55,000 nucleotides of DNA from Lacipirellula limnantheis (lineage in GTDB: Bacteria; Planctomycetota; Planctomycetia; Pirellulales; Lacipirellulaceae): contig NZ_CP036339.1 in the NCBI RefSeq assembly GCF_007746075.1, positions 1,872,885 through 1,927,884 on the forward strand, given 5' to 3'. Under the pieces are notes generated by a model. The model was given only the letters and a program-made list of their open reading frames with translations, was not told the DNA's origin and did no database searches. A program made the translations under genes and the position numbers. Positions 27,577 through 35,868 of this stretch are shown here, piece by piece; position 1 is the stretch's first letter; each line of letters begins with the position of its first letter.

Positions 27577-28260
27577 GTCGGCGGTGGGTCCGGGACGCCC
27601 AGTCCGGGAGAAATCACACTGGCCCATTTGGGCGTGCTGTTCCTCGACGAGTTGGCCGAGTTCTCCCGCAGCACGCTTGAGTCGCTGCGGCAGCCGATCG
27701 AGCAGGGATGGGTGACCATTTCACGTGTCGGCGGGACTCTTAGATTTCCTGCGCAGTTCACGCTCGTCGCAGCGATGAATCCTTGTCCCTGCGGGTTCTT
27801 TGGCACGGACCGCTGCGTCTGTCCGAGCGCGACGATCGACAAATACCAAAACAAGATCAGCGGTCCGCTGTTGGACCGGATCGACTTGCAAGTGGAACTG
27901 AGAACGCTGACGACCGAGGAGCGATTCGCCGAGTCGGAGGACGGCGTCTCGCCGCGGCTGCGAGCGAAGGTGGAGCAAGCCCGCGAAAGGCAGCGCAAGC
28001 GCTACGATGGAAAGCAAATCCCCTTCAATGCGGCCATGCCTGGCGGGCACGTCAGAGAGTACTGCAACTTTTCGGATGCCGGCTTCGAGCGGTTCAAGAC
28101 GACGATCGATGCCAACCGACTTTCAACGCGGTCCATGGACCGACTAGCGAAGGTGGCACGCACCGTAGCAGATCTCGCGGGATCCGATGCCTTGGAAGCG
28201 GTTCATCTCGATAAGGCTGCCAGCTTCGTGGTCGGCGGGATGCTGAGAGATCGCTCGTAG
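27577..28260 (+). pseudogene. comM: comM/YifB-like Mg-chelatase family ATPase, 5'-truncated
   Basis: The frame open from 27442 shows homology only from about 27577: VGGGSGTPSPGEITLAHLGV, then the Walker B LFLDELAEF, VAAMNPCPCGFFG, SGPLLDRIDLQVEL and the C-terminal Mg-chelatase helical domain to RDRS. The N-terminal Lon-protease-like domain and the Walker A loop (about 270 residues) are absent, and the 45 codons before the homology are unrelated. Without Walker A it cannot work as an AAA+ helicase in natural transformation. The retained half is well preserved, so the truncation may be recent. Confidence 0.75.
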
Positions 28261-28437
28261 GCGACAATTTGGGCTTCTAACCACCCAGTCAGAAAACAGT
28301 GAGAGGCAGAGAGTCTGTTAACCGGACGAAGCAATTGGCCTCCGGGCGACGTAAATTCCACACTCTCTTGTCGACGGCGTCGCCCGCCCCAACTGGCCCG
28401 CTGTTTGAAAACGCGGCCAATAAAGGCCTAAACGCAC

Positions 28438-28466
28438 AACGCCGAGGCGACTCTCGCCTCGGCGTT
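28438..28466 (-). terminator. Strong stem-loop after the tRNA-Asn gene
   Basis: Perfect 13-bp arms (AACGCCGAGGCGA at 28438-28450 and TCGCCTCGGCGTT at 28454-28466) surround a three-base loop. On the minus strand it lies 47 bases past the tRNA 3' end and is followed by TTGTGCGTTT. It could also stop plus-strand read-through. Confidence 0.65.
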
Positions 28467-28510
28467 CGGTGTGAACCAGCGGGTCACCGTTTTCCGGTGA
28501 CCGTTTTTGG

Positions 28511-28585
<75 letters not shown>

Positions 28586-28743
28586 ATGGCACGCCGAAAC
28601 GGCGTTGAACTACTCAAAATATCTTACGCCTCAACGGGCGACAAGGGGATGAGGGCGAATGCCAAGCTTCCGAATCGACGCCGACGGCGCGATCGGGGCG
28701 ATTGGGCTGATTTTACCCAAACAGCGGGTCCGCAAGCTCCATT

Positions 28744-29196
28744 TCAGTCGCAGCTGCATCCGCTGGAAGCGGCGGACAGCGACTTTTCCATGGTCAGGCA
28801 GTTGCCGCGGTCGTTGTACTCCATGCGGCTCATAAAGGCCTGCATGAGAGCAAGGCCGCGGCCCCCCGGGATCTCCAGGCGATCAGGATCGCAGCAGTCG
28901 GGAACTTTCTTGGGATCGAACCCTGCGCCTTCATCGCAGACGCGAATCCAAAAACGAACGCTGCTAAGTTCGCACTCGATGACGACCTGCTTCGAGGGAT
29001 CTTCTTTGTTGCCATGGCGAATGGCGTTTGAAATCGATTCTTCCAGCGCCATCTGAATCGCAAATAGGTTGCTCCCAGACCAGCCTAGCTCTTCCAGATG
29101 CTCCATGATTGACTGGATGAAGCCATGGTACGCATCGAGCGAACTCGGCAGTGCGACCTGGAGCGATCGTTCGTCGGATGGCGGCGTGGCAGACAT
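28744..29196 (-). CDS. RsbW-type serine kinase / anti-sigma factor
   Basis: 150 residues. A GHKL (HATPase_c) domain fills the protein: N box E52-E-S-I-S-N57...H61-G-N63, G1 box DEGAGFDP (88-95) and G2 box GGRGLALMQAF (111-121). RsbW-type proteins bind and inhibit a sigma factor and phosphorylate their STAS antagonist. The antagonist gene lies 31 bases upstream on the same strand. The C-terminus ends in an unusual SSGCSCD tail. No sigma factor gene is adjacent, so the target is encoded elsewhere, or the pair acts in another partner-switch pathway. Confidence 0.9.
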   Translation of the reverse strand: MSATPPSDERSLQVALPSSLDAYHGFIQSIMEHLEELGWSGSNLFAIQMALEESISNAIRHGNKEDPSKQVVIECELSSVRFWIRVCDEGAGFDPKKVPDCCDPDRLEIPGGRGLALMQAFMSRMEYNDRGNCLTMEKSLSAASSGCSCD

Positions 29197-29227
29197 AGCG
29201 CCTCTGTTCCGAGAAAGCGCGGAGGAT

Positions 29228-29581
29228 CTACAGCACGGCCAGGGCGTCGGCTTCGCTGTCCTTGATCTTGAATAACTTGTCCAAATTAGTAATGGCGAAG
29301 ACCTGATAGATTTCCGGCGAAATGTTCGTGAGGATCATTTGAGCCCCGGTTCGCTTCGCCTTTTTCTCGAAGGTGATTAGCTTGCCCAGGGCGGCGCTGG
29401 AAAGGAACTCGACGTTGTCGAAGTTCAATACGATCTTCTTACGATCGTCCTTCTCGATGAGATCGAACAGCTCTTGTCCCAGTTCTTGGATGGCGACAGG
29501 GTCGATGATCTTCTGATCCTTAAAACGAACCACGGAGATGCTGGCCGATTCGTTGACTTGGAGACGACGCGGGCTGGCCAT
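29228..29581 (-). CDS. STAS anti-anti-sigma factor (RsbV-type)
   Basis: 117 residues from the ATG at 29581; the frame extends to 29674 but the added residues do not fit the family. The fold is clear: ISVVRFKDQKIIDPVAIQEL, KKIVLNFDNVEFLSSAALGKL, and AQMILTNISPEIYQVFAITNL. S61 or S62 in FLSSAALGKL is the expected phosphorylation site for RsbW. Dephosphorylated antagonist would bind the RsbW-type protein encoded next and free its sigma factor. The two genes form an operon. This antagonist is distinct from the STAS protein at 19036-19407. Confidence 0.92.
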   Translation of the reverse strand: MASPRRLQVNESASISVVRFKDQKIIDPVAIQELGQELFDLIEKDDRKKIVLNFDNVEFLSSAALGKLITFEKKAKRTGAQMILTNISPEIYQVFAITNLDKLFKIKDSEADALAVL

Positions 29582-29766
29582 GAGAATAAAGCTTTCAGAC
29601 GATGATCGTGGACAATTGAAGTCGCCGCCGTGCCGCGAGCACTTCGATCGCCGTTCCAGGGAAAGCCGGCGCACGAATGAGGACGGGCGACCTCTTGATG
29701 ATATCGCCGCGAATATCGCTGATCAAGTTGCGGGGGATTTCCGGGCGCCCGCTGGGCGGGCGGAGG

Positions 29767-30258
29767 TCACTCCGCCACATTTTCCGGCCGTGGCGGCGGG
29801 GCGGCGGAGCGGAAGACGGCCCGGGAAATGAGCAGGTGATTCTGGCCGGAATACTCGGTGACCGTGCCGCTAACGCTCCAAGTGACGCTTTCAGGCTCCT
29901 CCACCGATTGCAGCATCCGCGCGACTCGTTCCAGATTCAGATTCAGCAGGCCGCCGAACTCGCGGTTTTCCGCGTCGACGAAGACTAGCGCATCGCCCGA
30001 CTGGCGGAAGCGGCCGACCACGTCCTTCAGTCGCGTCCCTTCGCGGATGCGGAGCTTGAGCGCTTCAGCGGCCACTTTCTCCTGGCGATTGGCGCCAATC
30101 GGCGGGTGCGATGGGGTGCTAAACTCGACGATTCGTTGTGCCGGCGTTGAGACGACGACCTCATCCTCGGCTAGCAGTTGGCCGCTGACTGCAGCCATCG
30201 CTGCGGCTGCCGCCAGGGTCGTCGAGCGTCGAGTTGCGCTGACGGCAAAAACGCTCAT
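29767..30258 (-). CDS. Exported hypothetical protein
   Basis: 163 residues. A signal peptide ends near residue 31 (GQLLAEDE). The mature part includes LKLRIREGTRLKDVVGRFRQ, a strand-rich region with LVFVDAENREFGGLLNLNLERV, and WSVSGTVTEYSGQNHLLISRAVF, which resembles small OB-like strands seen in planctomycete envelope proteins. It ends in a proline-rich tail. The start overlaps the stop of the upstream small membrane gene by four bases (ATGA), so they are translated together. The function is unknown; a periplasmic or outer-membrane partner of the two small membrane proteins is plausible. Confidence 0.75.
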   Translation of the reverse strand: MSVFAVSATRRSTTLAAAAAMAAVSGQLLAEDEVVVSTPAQRIVEFSTPSHPPIGANRQEKVAAEALKLRIREGTRLKDVVGRFRQSGDALVFVDAENREFGGLLNLNLERVARMLQSVEEPESVTWSVSGTVTEYSGQNHLLISRAVFRSAAPPPRPENVAE

Positions 30259-30545
30259 CCCGCCCCCGGCTTACGCATTGCAAGGCTGTGAAGGATCAGC
30301 ACGCCGCCGACCGACATCAGGCACCAGCCGATCCATTCCGGAGGTTGGATCGTTTTCTGATGCTGGGCGCCCATGTCGCTGGAGATTGCGAGCAGAGCGC
30401 TGTCGGAGGCGGAGGTCTGCGATCGATTCGCGAGGAACTTCGTCGCCTCGTGCGTCAGCGTGTAGGAGCTCACCATCCGCAATTGGACGCCGATCAATAG
30501 GATGACCAGCCCAATGAAGAAGTACTGATTGCGATTGAGTTCCAT
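30255..30545 (-). CDS. Small membrane protein with two hydrophobic segments
   Basis: 96 residues from the ATG at 30545, chosen over the GTG at 30560 because GTGGAGTG lies just upstream. Transmembrane segments are near 8-28 (YFFIGLVILLIGVQLRMV) and 72-90 (WIGWCLMSVGGVLILHSLA), with a polar loop of about 45 residues between them. Both ends are probably cytoplasmic. I do not recognise the family. It overlaps the exported protein's gene, and the pair likely form an envelope complex. Confidence 0.75.
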   Translation of the reverse strand: MELNRNQYFFIGLVILLIGVQLRMVSSYTLTHEATKFLANRSQTSASDSALLAISSDMGAQHQKTIQPPEWIGWCLMSVGGVLILHSLAMRKPGAG

Positions 30546-30752
30546 CGGAGCGCACTCCACGCGGCCTCAGTCGGCGATTCTGCGTGCAACTTCGCTTCGC
30601 CGATTGAGACGCAATTCACCCACTCGTGCTTGTTCAAGAGTTATCGTGCGGCGAACCAATTCGACTGAAGTCGAGCCGACCAGGCGCCGATGCGGGAGGT
30701 CCTGCGGAAGATGCCGGGGGGCGCGGAGAGGGCGCTTGTACGAACGCGACGG

Positions 30753-31055
30753 TTAACGTCGGTCGTTCTCGGCAGGCAGCAACCGATCGAGCCCGGTGCG
30801 GAGCGAATCCTCGGCGGCCGATTGCATCAGATCTTGCCGGTTGGCCGAGAGGAGCGCCGCTGCGACGTCTTTGTGCTGCGACCACTCGGCCAGGCCCCAA
30901 CCGCGAATGTCGACATAGGTTTCCGCCAACGTCGAATCGACCTTCGGCACCAAATGGAGCCCGGTGGAGGTGTTGATCACGTGGTAGTTCAGCCCGCCGT
31001 AAATCAGCAAACCGCCGACGATCATGCCGAAGATGAAGGTGGGAAGTCGTCGCAT
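30753..31055 (-). CDS. Small membrane-anchored hypothetical protein
   Basis: 100 residues. One N-terminal hydrophobic segment (FIFGMIVGGLLIYGGLNY, about 7-24) acts as an anchor, followed by a soluble part with VDIRGWGLAEWSQHKDVAAAL and SLRTGLDRLLPAE. This looks like a single-pass protein with its C-terminal domain outside. It is on the same strand as the two preceding small envelope genes, about 210 bases before them, and could start that transcript. The family is not recognised. Confidence 0.7.
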   Translation of the reverse strand: MRRLPTFIFGMIVGGLLIYGGLNYHVINTSTGLHLVPKVDSTLAETYVDIRGWGLAEWSQHKDVAAALLSANRQDLMQSAAEDSLRTGLDRLLPAENDRR

Positions 31056-31365
31056 GGCGTTTCACTCCGTTGAACCGCGAGTTGGGCGAGCGAGGCGGGA
31101 AATCGTCGGAACCGGTTTAACCAGTGTAGACCGGCCGACGCTCTATCCAAAGTACGGTTTGGACGTTGCCGCTGTTCGCGTCGTCGAGCAAGCCGATAGG
31201 CCGCAGATGCCGCAAGTCCCGACTTAATCGGCGTTTACTGCAGCGACGGCGGGCGGCGCTCGATTCTGGGAAATGGGGCGCCAGAGGACCCCGCGGCGCT
31301 CCCGGGCAGTTAAACTTGAACGAAACCTCCAGGCTTCCTCAAACCGGCACTTTTCGGCGGCGAAC
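31056..31365. promoter_or_regulatory. Divergent promoter region before the Dev-type exporter operon
   Basis: About 310 bases separate the divergent small membrane gene and devB. It must hold promoters for both directions. I see no sharp -10/-35 pair or operator palindrome. Confidence 0.4.
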
Positions 31366-32622
31366 ATGGGTCCACGCGAGATGGTTGTAAAGCTCGAAGA
31401 TGCTGCCCGACAGCGGCGATCCGCAATCGCCCTCGGAGCGGCGTTGGGGCTGCTGGCGATTACGGGTTGCAATCGATCCGCGGGAACGACGGCGGCAACC
31501 ATGGCGCTGACCCCGGCGCCGACGCGGAACGTCGTTGCATTGGGAAGAATCGAGCCGACAGCCGGAGTGATTTCGGTTAGCGCCCTGCCCGGTGAGCGCC
31601 TGACGAAGTACGCGGCCGGCGTCGAACCCGGAGCGAACGTTCCGGCCGGCGCCGAGCTCGCGCAGACGGCGACGTTTGAGTTGCGGCAGACGCAACTCAG
31701 GGCGGCGGAACTGAAACTCTCGGCCTCGCAAGAGCAACGTTCGCAGGAGTTGATTGCGGCACAAGTGCAGGTCGAGCAGGCGCTGGCCACGCAGGCACAG
31801 GCTGAGGCAAAACTGCGGGAGATGATGGCCCAAGAGGGCAAACTAAAAAACCTCGCGGAAGCGGCCGCGATTGCTGAGGACGACTACAAGAAGCTGGCTG
31901 AGTTGCAGGCGGAGGATGAGGAACTGGTGACGCCGCATCAGCTGCGCCGCCGCCGCAATGCCAGCGATCGGGCAACGAAGGAATACGAAGCGGCGGCAGC
32001 CGTGTACCCCGACGGCCTGGAGGCGGCCCGCAAGGGAGTCGCGGCGGCCGAAGCAGGGGTTCGCTTGGCACAGCAGAATGCCGCCTTGGTGGAGAAGGTC
32101 GACCAGACGCTGGCAGCCGATCTCGACCGACAGGCTGCGGCGGCAGCGCTCGATCAAGCCGTGCTGCGGGCGCCCAAACTCGACGATGGCTCGACCGAGT
32201 TCACCGTCCTGCGGACGATGGTGGACCCCGGCGAGTTGATTGCTCAGACGCCAGTACTGGAGATCGCGGATCTCAGTCGGATGTCGTGCGTGGCCGAGGT
32301 CTACGAAGCGGACGCGAAGGAAATCAAGGTGGGCGAAGCGGTGACGCTGCGGAGCCCCGCGTTTACCGGCAAATTCGCCGATGGCAACGTGGGCGAACCC
32401 GGCGGCATCCCTGGACGAGTCGTCCGCATCGGCTCGATGGTGGCCAGCCCGGGGCTTACCAATCGCAATCCCTTGGCCCCGAGTGATCGGTCGATCGTTG
32501 AGGTCGACGTCGCCATCGACCCGCAGGACCGGGCCGCGACGGCCGAGGCCGCCAGCAAGGTGGGACTGCAGGTGACCGTCGAATTCCTGGGCGATGAGGC
32601 AACGAGGCGACCTGCAAAGTAG
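31366..32622 (+). CDS. devB: DevB-family ABC exporter membrane fusion (HlyD-type) lipoprotein
   Basis: 418 residues if started at the ATG at 31366; 31381 is equally possible, and the frame is open from 31273. The N-terminus has a hydrophobic stretch ending in LLAITGC, a lipobox, so it is probably a lipoprotein. The protein has the adaptor layout: a beta segment (VVALGRIEPTAGVISVSALPGERL), a long coiled-coil rich in Ala/Glu/Gln (about 95-260), LRAPKLDDGSTEFTVLRTMVDPGELI, and an outer beta barrel with GRVVRIGSMV. It would link the inner-membrane DevC/DevA pump to an outer-membrane channel, here perhaps the TolC-like protein at 38583. Dev-type pumps export glycolipids in cyanobacteria; the cargo here is unknown. 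Confidence 0.85.
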   Translation: MGPREMVVKLEDAARQRRSAIALGAALGLLAITGCNRSAGTTAATMALTPAPTRNVVALGRIEPTAGVISVSALPGERLTKYAAGVEPGANVPAGAELAQTATFELRQTQLRAAELKLSASQEQRSQELIAAQVQVEQALATQAQAEAKLREMMAQEGKLKNLAEAAAIAEDDYKKLAELQAEDEELVTPHQLRRRRNASDRATKEYEAAAAVYPDGLEAARKGVAAAEAGVRLAQQNAALVEKVDQTLAADLDRQAAAAALDQAVLRAPKLDDGSTEFTVLRTMVDPGELIAQTPVLEIADLSRMSCVAEVYEADAKEIKVGEAVTLRSPAFTGKFADGNVGEPGGIPGRVVRIGSMVASPGLTNRNPLAPSDRSIVEVDVAIDPQDRAATAEAASKVGLQVTVEFLGDEATRRPAK

Positions 32623-32645
32623 TGGCAATGAAAGCGAACTAATAA

Positions 32646-32721
32646 AAGCCACCGGCTCGGCCGGTGGACGCGGCGCGGTTGACGTTTCAATCAGTTCGTC
32701 CGCCCGCAGAGGCGGTGGCTT
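32646..32721. repeat. Paired stem repeat between devB and the first devC
   Basis: An inner hairpin (CCACCGG ... CCGGTGG, 32649-32667) is enclosed by outer arms AAGCCACCG (32646-32654) and CGGTGGCTT (32713-32721). It resembles a small interspersed REP-type unit and could tune expression between the two genes. Confidence 0.5.
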
Positions 32722-32760
32722 CAATAGCTCGTCGGCTTTCCAGAGAGCGTAGAGATCGCG

Positions 32761-33990
32761 ATGAAGACGCCGCTCGCCTGGAAAAATCTTACGCACAACA
32801 AAGTGCGAACCGCGGTCGCCCTGGCTGGCGTCGGCTTCGCGGTCATCCTCATCTTTATGCAGATGGGATTCAAAGGGGCCGTGCGCAAAACCGCGACGCA
32901 GATCTACGACGCCCTCGATTTCGATCTGATGCTGCGGTCGCCGTCGTATTTGCATCTCACCGAGCCCCGCTCATTCCCGCGGGAGCGCGTCTACCAGGCG
33001 GCGTCGCTGCCGGAGATTGCATCGGCCCAACCGTTTTACTTGGGTCTCAGCGAATGGCAGGCGCCCGAGCCCGGCAACAATCCGCCGGATCAATTCACCG
33101 GCGACTGGCGCGGCATCATCACCATTGGAGTCGACCCTCATGCTCCGGCGTTCAGGCCGGAAGGCTTGCGCGAGAAGTCGGCACTGCTGACCGACCCGCG
33201 GTTCGTGCTGATCGACAATCGGAGCAAAGCCGACTTCGGCCCGAAGAACGGCACGCGATTCGGCGAGGCGGATATCGGCGTGGAGACGGCTCTGGGGAGC
33301 GGACGCGTGCGAATCGTCGGCGTGGTGACGCTCGGCACGGGCCTGGCGGCGAACGGAGCGTGCATCGCCAATTACGATGGCTTCGCGCGGGCGTGCCCCT
33401 GGCAGCCGCTCGATGAAATCAATTTCGGACTGCTGAAACTCAAGCCGGGAGTCGATCCGCAAACCGCGAAGATTGCCGTCCAACAACTCGTGGCGCCGAT
33501 GGTCGCGCCCAACTCGCTCGCCCCGGTCGCATCCTCGACGCCGGCCGACACGGAGGTGCTGACCCGCGCCGAAGTCAACGCCCGTGAAGAATACCGCTGG
33601 GTGGTGCAAACGCCGCTGGGAAAGATCTTTAATCTCGGCGTCTGGGTGGCGCTCTTCGTTGGCGTGGCGATCGTGTATCAAGTTCTCTCCACCGACATTG
33701 CAAACATGATGGGCGAATACGCGACGCTCAAGGCGATGGGCTATCCCAATTCGTATCTGGCGCGAGTCGTGCTGCAGCAGTCGGTCCTCTTGGCGCTGGT
33801 CGGCTACGTGCCGTCGTTGGCAATTTCGTGGTGCTTGTATCTGCTGGTCGGCGCCAGGGCCGGACTGCCGATGGTGATGACCTGGCAGATCGCGGCGACC
33901 GTGTTGGTGCTGGCCGTGGTCATGTGCGTCCTCTCGGGCATGGCGGCGCTGCGGAAGTTGTTTCAAGCTGATCCGGCTGATTTGTTTTAG
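32761..33990 (+). CDS. devC: DevC-family ABC transporter permease, first copy
   Basis: 409 residues. It opens with KTPLAWKNLTHNKVRTAVALAGVGFAVILIFMQMGFKGA, the DevC N-terminal helix signature. A large extracytoplasmic (MacB-like periplasmic core) domain of about 220 residues follows, then three C-terminal transmembrane helices with the FtsX-like segment MGEYATLKAMGYPNSYLARVV. It ends KLFQADPADLF, the usual DevC tail. It shares clear homology with the second permease at 34154, so the pump could use a heterodimer. It works with the DevA ATPase encoded further on. Confidence 0.9.
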   Translation: MKTPLAWKNLTHNKVRTAVALAGVGFAVILIFMQMGFKGAVRKTATQIYDALDFDLMLRSPSYLHLTEPRSFPRERVYQAASLPEIASAQPFYLGLSEWQAPEPGNNPPDQFTGDWRGIITIGVDPHAPAFRPEGLREKSALLTDPRFVLIDNRSKADFGPKNGTRFGEADIGVETALGSGRVRIVGVVTLGTGLAANGACIANYDGFARACPWQPLDEINFGLLKLKPGVDPQTAKIAVQQLVAPMVAPNSLAPVASSTPADTEVLTRAEVNAREEYRWVVQTPLGKIFNLGVWVALFVGVAIVYQVLSTDIANMMGEYATLKAMGYPNSYLARVVLQQSVLLALVGYVPSLAISWCLYLLVGARAGLPMVMTWQIAATVLVLAVVMCVLSGMAALRKLFQADPADLF

Positions 33991-34002
33991 GAATTGAACA
34001 GT

Positions 34003-34097
34003 GGAACCGCAGATGCACGCAGATAAACGCAGATGAGGAAAGGTACTGGTGTGATCCAACAAATCATTTGCGCTCATCGGCGTTCATTAACGGTTCC
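34003..34097. repeat. Inverted repeat of the CCGCAGATG-ACGCAGAT type
   Basis: The arms at 34003-34036 (GGAACCGCAGATGCACGCAG...) and 34064-34097 are imperfect inverted copies. A nearby half (CTTGGCGCTCTTGGCGGTT, 34123-34141) matches the outer arms of the larger repeat at 45829-46001, so the two intergenic regions carry the same repeat family. Confidence 0.65.
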
Positions 34098-34153
34098 AAT
34101 GCTTTTGTATTCCCTTGGCGCGCTTGGCGCTCTTGGCGGTTAGTCTTTGATCG

Positions 34154-35347
34154 ATGCTGAACTTCACCAAAACACCGCTGGCCTGGAAGAACCTCACCCA
34201 CGATTGGCGTCGGCTGATCGTGGCGGTGGCGGGGATTGGCTTTGCGGTATTGTTGATGTTCACGCAGGTCGGATTTCAAAATGCACTGTTCGACAGCCAA
34301 GTGAAAATGATCGACGACTTGCAAGGAGATATCTTCCTGGTGAGTCGGGCCAAATACACGCTCGCGGCCGAGAAGCGGTTCCCGCTGGAACTGGTCAATC
34401 AAGCCCGATCGGCGAGCGGCGTCATCGGCGCCTATCCGCTCTACACTGAACTGACCCTCTCGCGGTTGAAGAGCTTTGGGACCGAGGCGCCGAGCAAGGC
34501 ATTTCCCATCCGCTCAATCGGATTCCGGCTCGACGATCCGATCTTCAGCTCCGAACGGATCAACTCGCAGCTCGAAAAGCTGCGCCTGCCGTACGCAGCA
34601 CTGCTCGACGTGCGGAGCAAGCAGGACAACTTTCCGTTCCCCACGGAGAGCGACGAGGAACTGGCCAAGGTTCAGGCGGAACTCGCCGATCGCAAGATCG
34701 TGATGGTCGGGACGTTCGACCTCGGGACCGACTTCGCCCACGACGGCAACCTCGCGATGAGCGCCGAGAACTTCGCCGAGTACTTCCCGCAGCGGAAGCA
34801 GTTCGGCGATCCCTTGAGCGTCGTTGACTTGGGCATCGTTCACGTCGGCGACAAAACTCGGACGGAGGAAGTTCGGGAGACGATCGATCAACTGCTCGAC
34901 GAGCGGGTGTTCGTCCTCACGCGCCAGCAGTTCCGCGATCAGGAAATCGGTTTCTGGGACAAAAGCACGCCGATCGGCATCATCTTCACCGCGGGCAAGA
35001 TCATTGGCTTCATCGTCGGGATGGTGATTTGTTACCAGGTGATTTACTCGGACATCGCCGACCACATGCCCGAGTTTGCGACGCTGAAGGCAATGGGGTA
35101 CACGACGGGGTACTTTCTGCGATTGATTGTGATGGAAGGCATTTTCCTATCGTTCGTTGGTTTCATCCCCGGGCTAATTGTCAGTACGGGGCTTTACGCG
35201 ATGCTGGCCAATTCAACCGGCTTGCTGCTGCGGATGACCCCGCAAGCAATCCTGACGGTGCTTGTGCTGACAATCGCGATGTGCATTGCCTCGGGCTTGC
35301 TTGCTGTTCGAAAGCTACTTGCCGCTGATCCGGCGAATCTTTTTTAG
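34154..35347 (+). CDS. devC: DevC-family ABC transporter permease, second copy
   Basis: 397 residues. MLNFTKTPLAWKNLTHDWRR gives the DevC start, followed by the first transmembrane helix (GIGFAVLLMFTQVGF). The periplasmic core domain spans about 50-260. Three C-terminal helices carry MPEFATLKAMGYTTGYFL, and the tail KLLAADPANLF parallels the first copy. The stop codon TAG (35345-35347) touches the left octamer-repeat arm of the inserted element. In most Dev operons devA follows directly; here it is displaced by about 520 bases. Confidence 0.9.
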   Translation: MLNFTKTPLAWKNLTHDWRRLIVAVAGIGFAVLLMFTQVGFQNALFDSQVKMIDDLQGDIFLVSRAKYTLAAEKRFPLELVNQARSASGVIGAYPLYTELTLSRLKSFGTEAPSKAFPIRSIGFRLDDPIFSSERINSQLEKLRLPYAALLDVRSKQDNFPFPTESDEELAKVQAELADRKIVMVGTFDLGTDFAHDGNLAMSAENFAEYFPQRKQFGDPLSVVDLGIVHVGDKTRTEEVRETIDQLLDERVFVLTRQQFRDQEIGFWDKSTPIGIIFTAGKIIGFIVGMVICYQVIYSDIADHMPEFATLKAMGYTTGYFLRLIVMEGIFLSFVGFIPGLIVSTGLYAMLANSTGLLLRMTPQAILTVLVLTIAMCIASGLLAVRKLLAADPANLF

Positions 35348-35420
35348 GTGACTTGGTGAGTACGTGAGTGGGTGAGTGGGTGAGCAGGTGAGCAGGTGAG
35401 AAGGTGAGTAAGTAGAGCAG
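35348..35420. repeat. Left octamer-repeat arm flanking the four-helix-bundle gene
   Basis: About nine tandem 8-base units of the form NNGGTGAG (TGGGTGAG, CAGGTGAG, AAGGTGAG and variants) begin directly after the devC stop. The stretch GGTGAGTACGTGAGTGGGTG at 35355-35374 is complementary at 19 of 20 positions to 35826-35845 on the far side of the next ORF. Confidence 0.85.
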
Positions 35421-35429
35421 AGGGTGATC

Positions 35430-35825
35430 ATGGCTTACGAGTCGCGGTTCTCCTTAGATGATTTTGAACTCTATCGAGTTGCTCGCACGTTTCGCATCGA
35501 AATTTACAAGCTCATTCGCAAACTCCCTCCTGAAGAACGATATTGCCTTGCCAACCAGATGCGGCGAGCCGCGGTCTCCATTACGAACAACATTGCCGAG
35601 GGGCATGGACGGTGGTACTTCCAAGAAAACGCAAGATTCTGTCGAATCGCTAGAGGTTCTGTCGGTGAGGTGATTGACGACTTAAATGTTTGTATCGACG
35701 AACGATATAGCGACGCCCAAACGGCCGAAGACCTAAAAACGAAAGCACTGGAGCTCGTCGCTAGAATCAACAGCTACATCGCCTACCTAAACCGCAGTCG
35801 TCAAGGAAACGCCGACGCCCCATAG
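35430..35825 (+). CDS. Four-helix-bundle protein (23S rRNA intervening-sequence protein family)
   Basis: 131 residues from the ATG at 35430, with an AGAGGG site just upstream; GTG at 35424 is an alternative. The family signature is clear: FELYRVARTFRIEIYKLIRKLPPEERYCLANQMRRAAVSITNNIAEGHGR, then FCRIARGSVGEVIDDL and a final helix LVARINSYIAYLNR. Members are known from intervening sequences in 23S rRNA genes and as orphans in many phyla; the biochemical role is unsettled, with basic surfaces suggesting nucleic acid binding. The stop codon abuts the right repeat arm. Its codon third positions are less GC-rich than those of the dev genes on either side, consistent with insertion. Confidence 0.92.
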   Translation: MAYESRFSLDDFELYRVARTFRIEIYKLIRKLPPEERYCLANQMRRAAVSITNNIAEGHGRWYFQENARFCRIARGSVGEVIDDLNVCIDERYSDAQTAEDLKTKALELVARINSYIAYLNRSRQGNADAP

Positions 35826-35863
35826 CACCCACTCACTTACTCACCTAAACACTTACTCACCCT
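35826..35863. repeat. Right octamer-repeat arm flanking the four-helix-bundle gene
   Basis: CACCCACTCACTTACTCACC (35826-35845) followed by TAAACACTTACTCACCC is the inverted counterpart of the left arm. It begins right after the ORF stop and ends six bases before the devA start. Confidence 0.85.
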
Positions 35864-35868
35864 TCCCC

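Noticed and set aside
35348..35863. CRISPR or diversity-generating retroelement at the octamer arrays
   Set aside because: The units are 8 bases with no spacers, and no cas or reverse transcriptase gene is near; the four-helix-bundle protein alone does not imply a retroelement.
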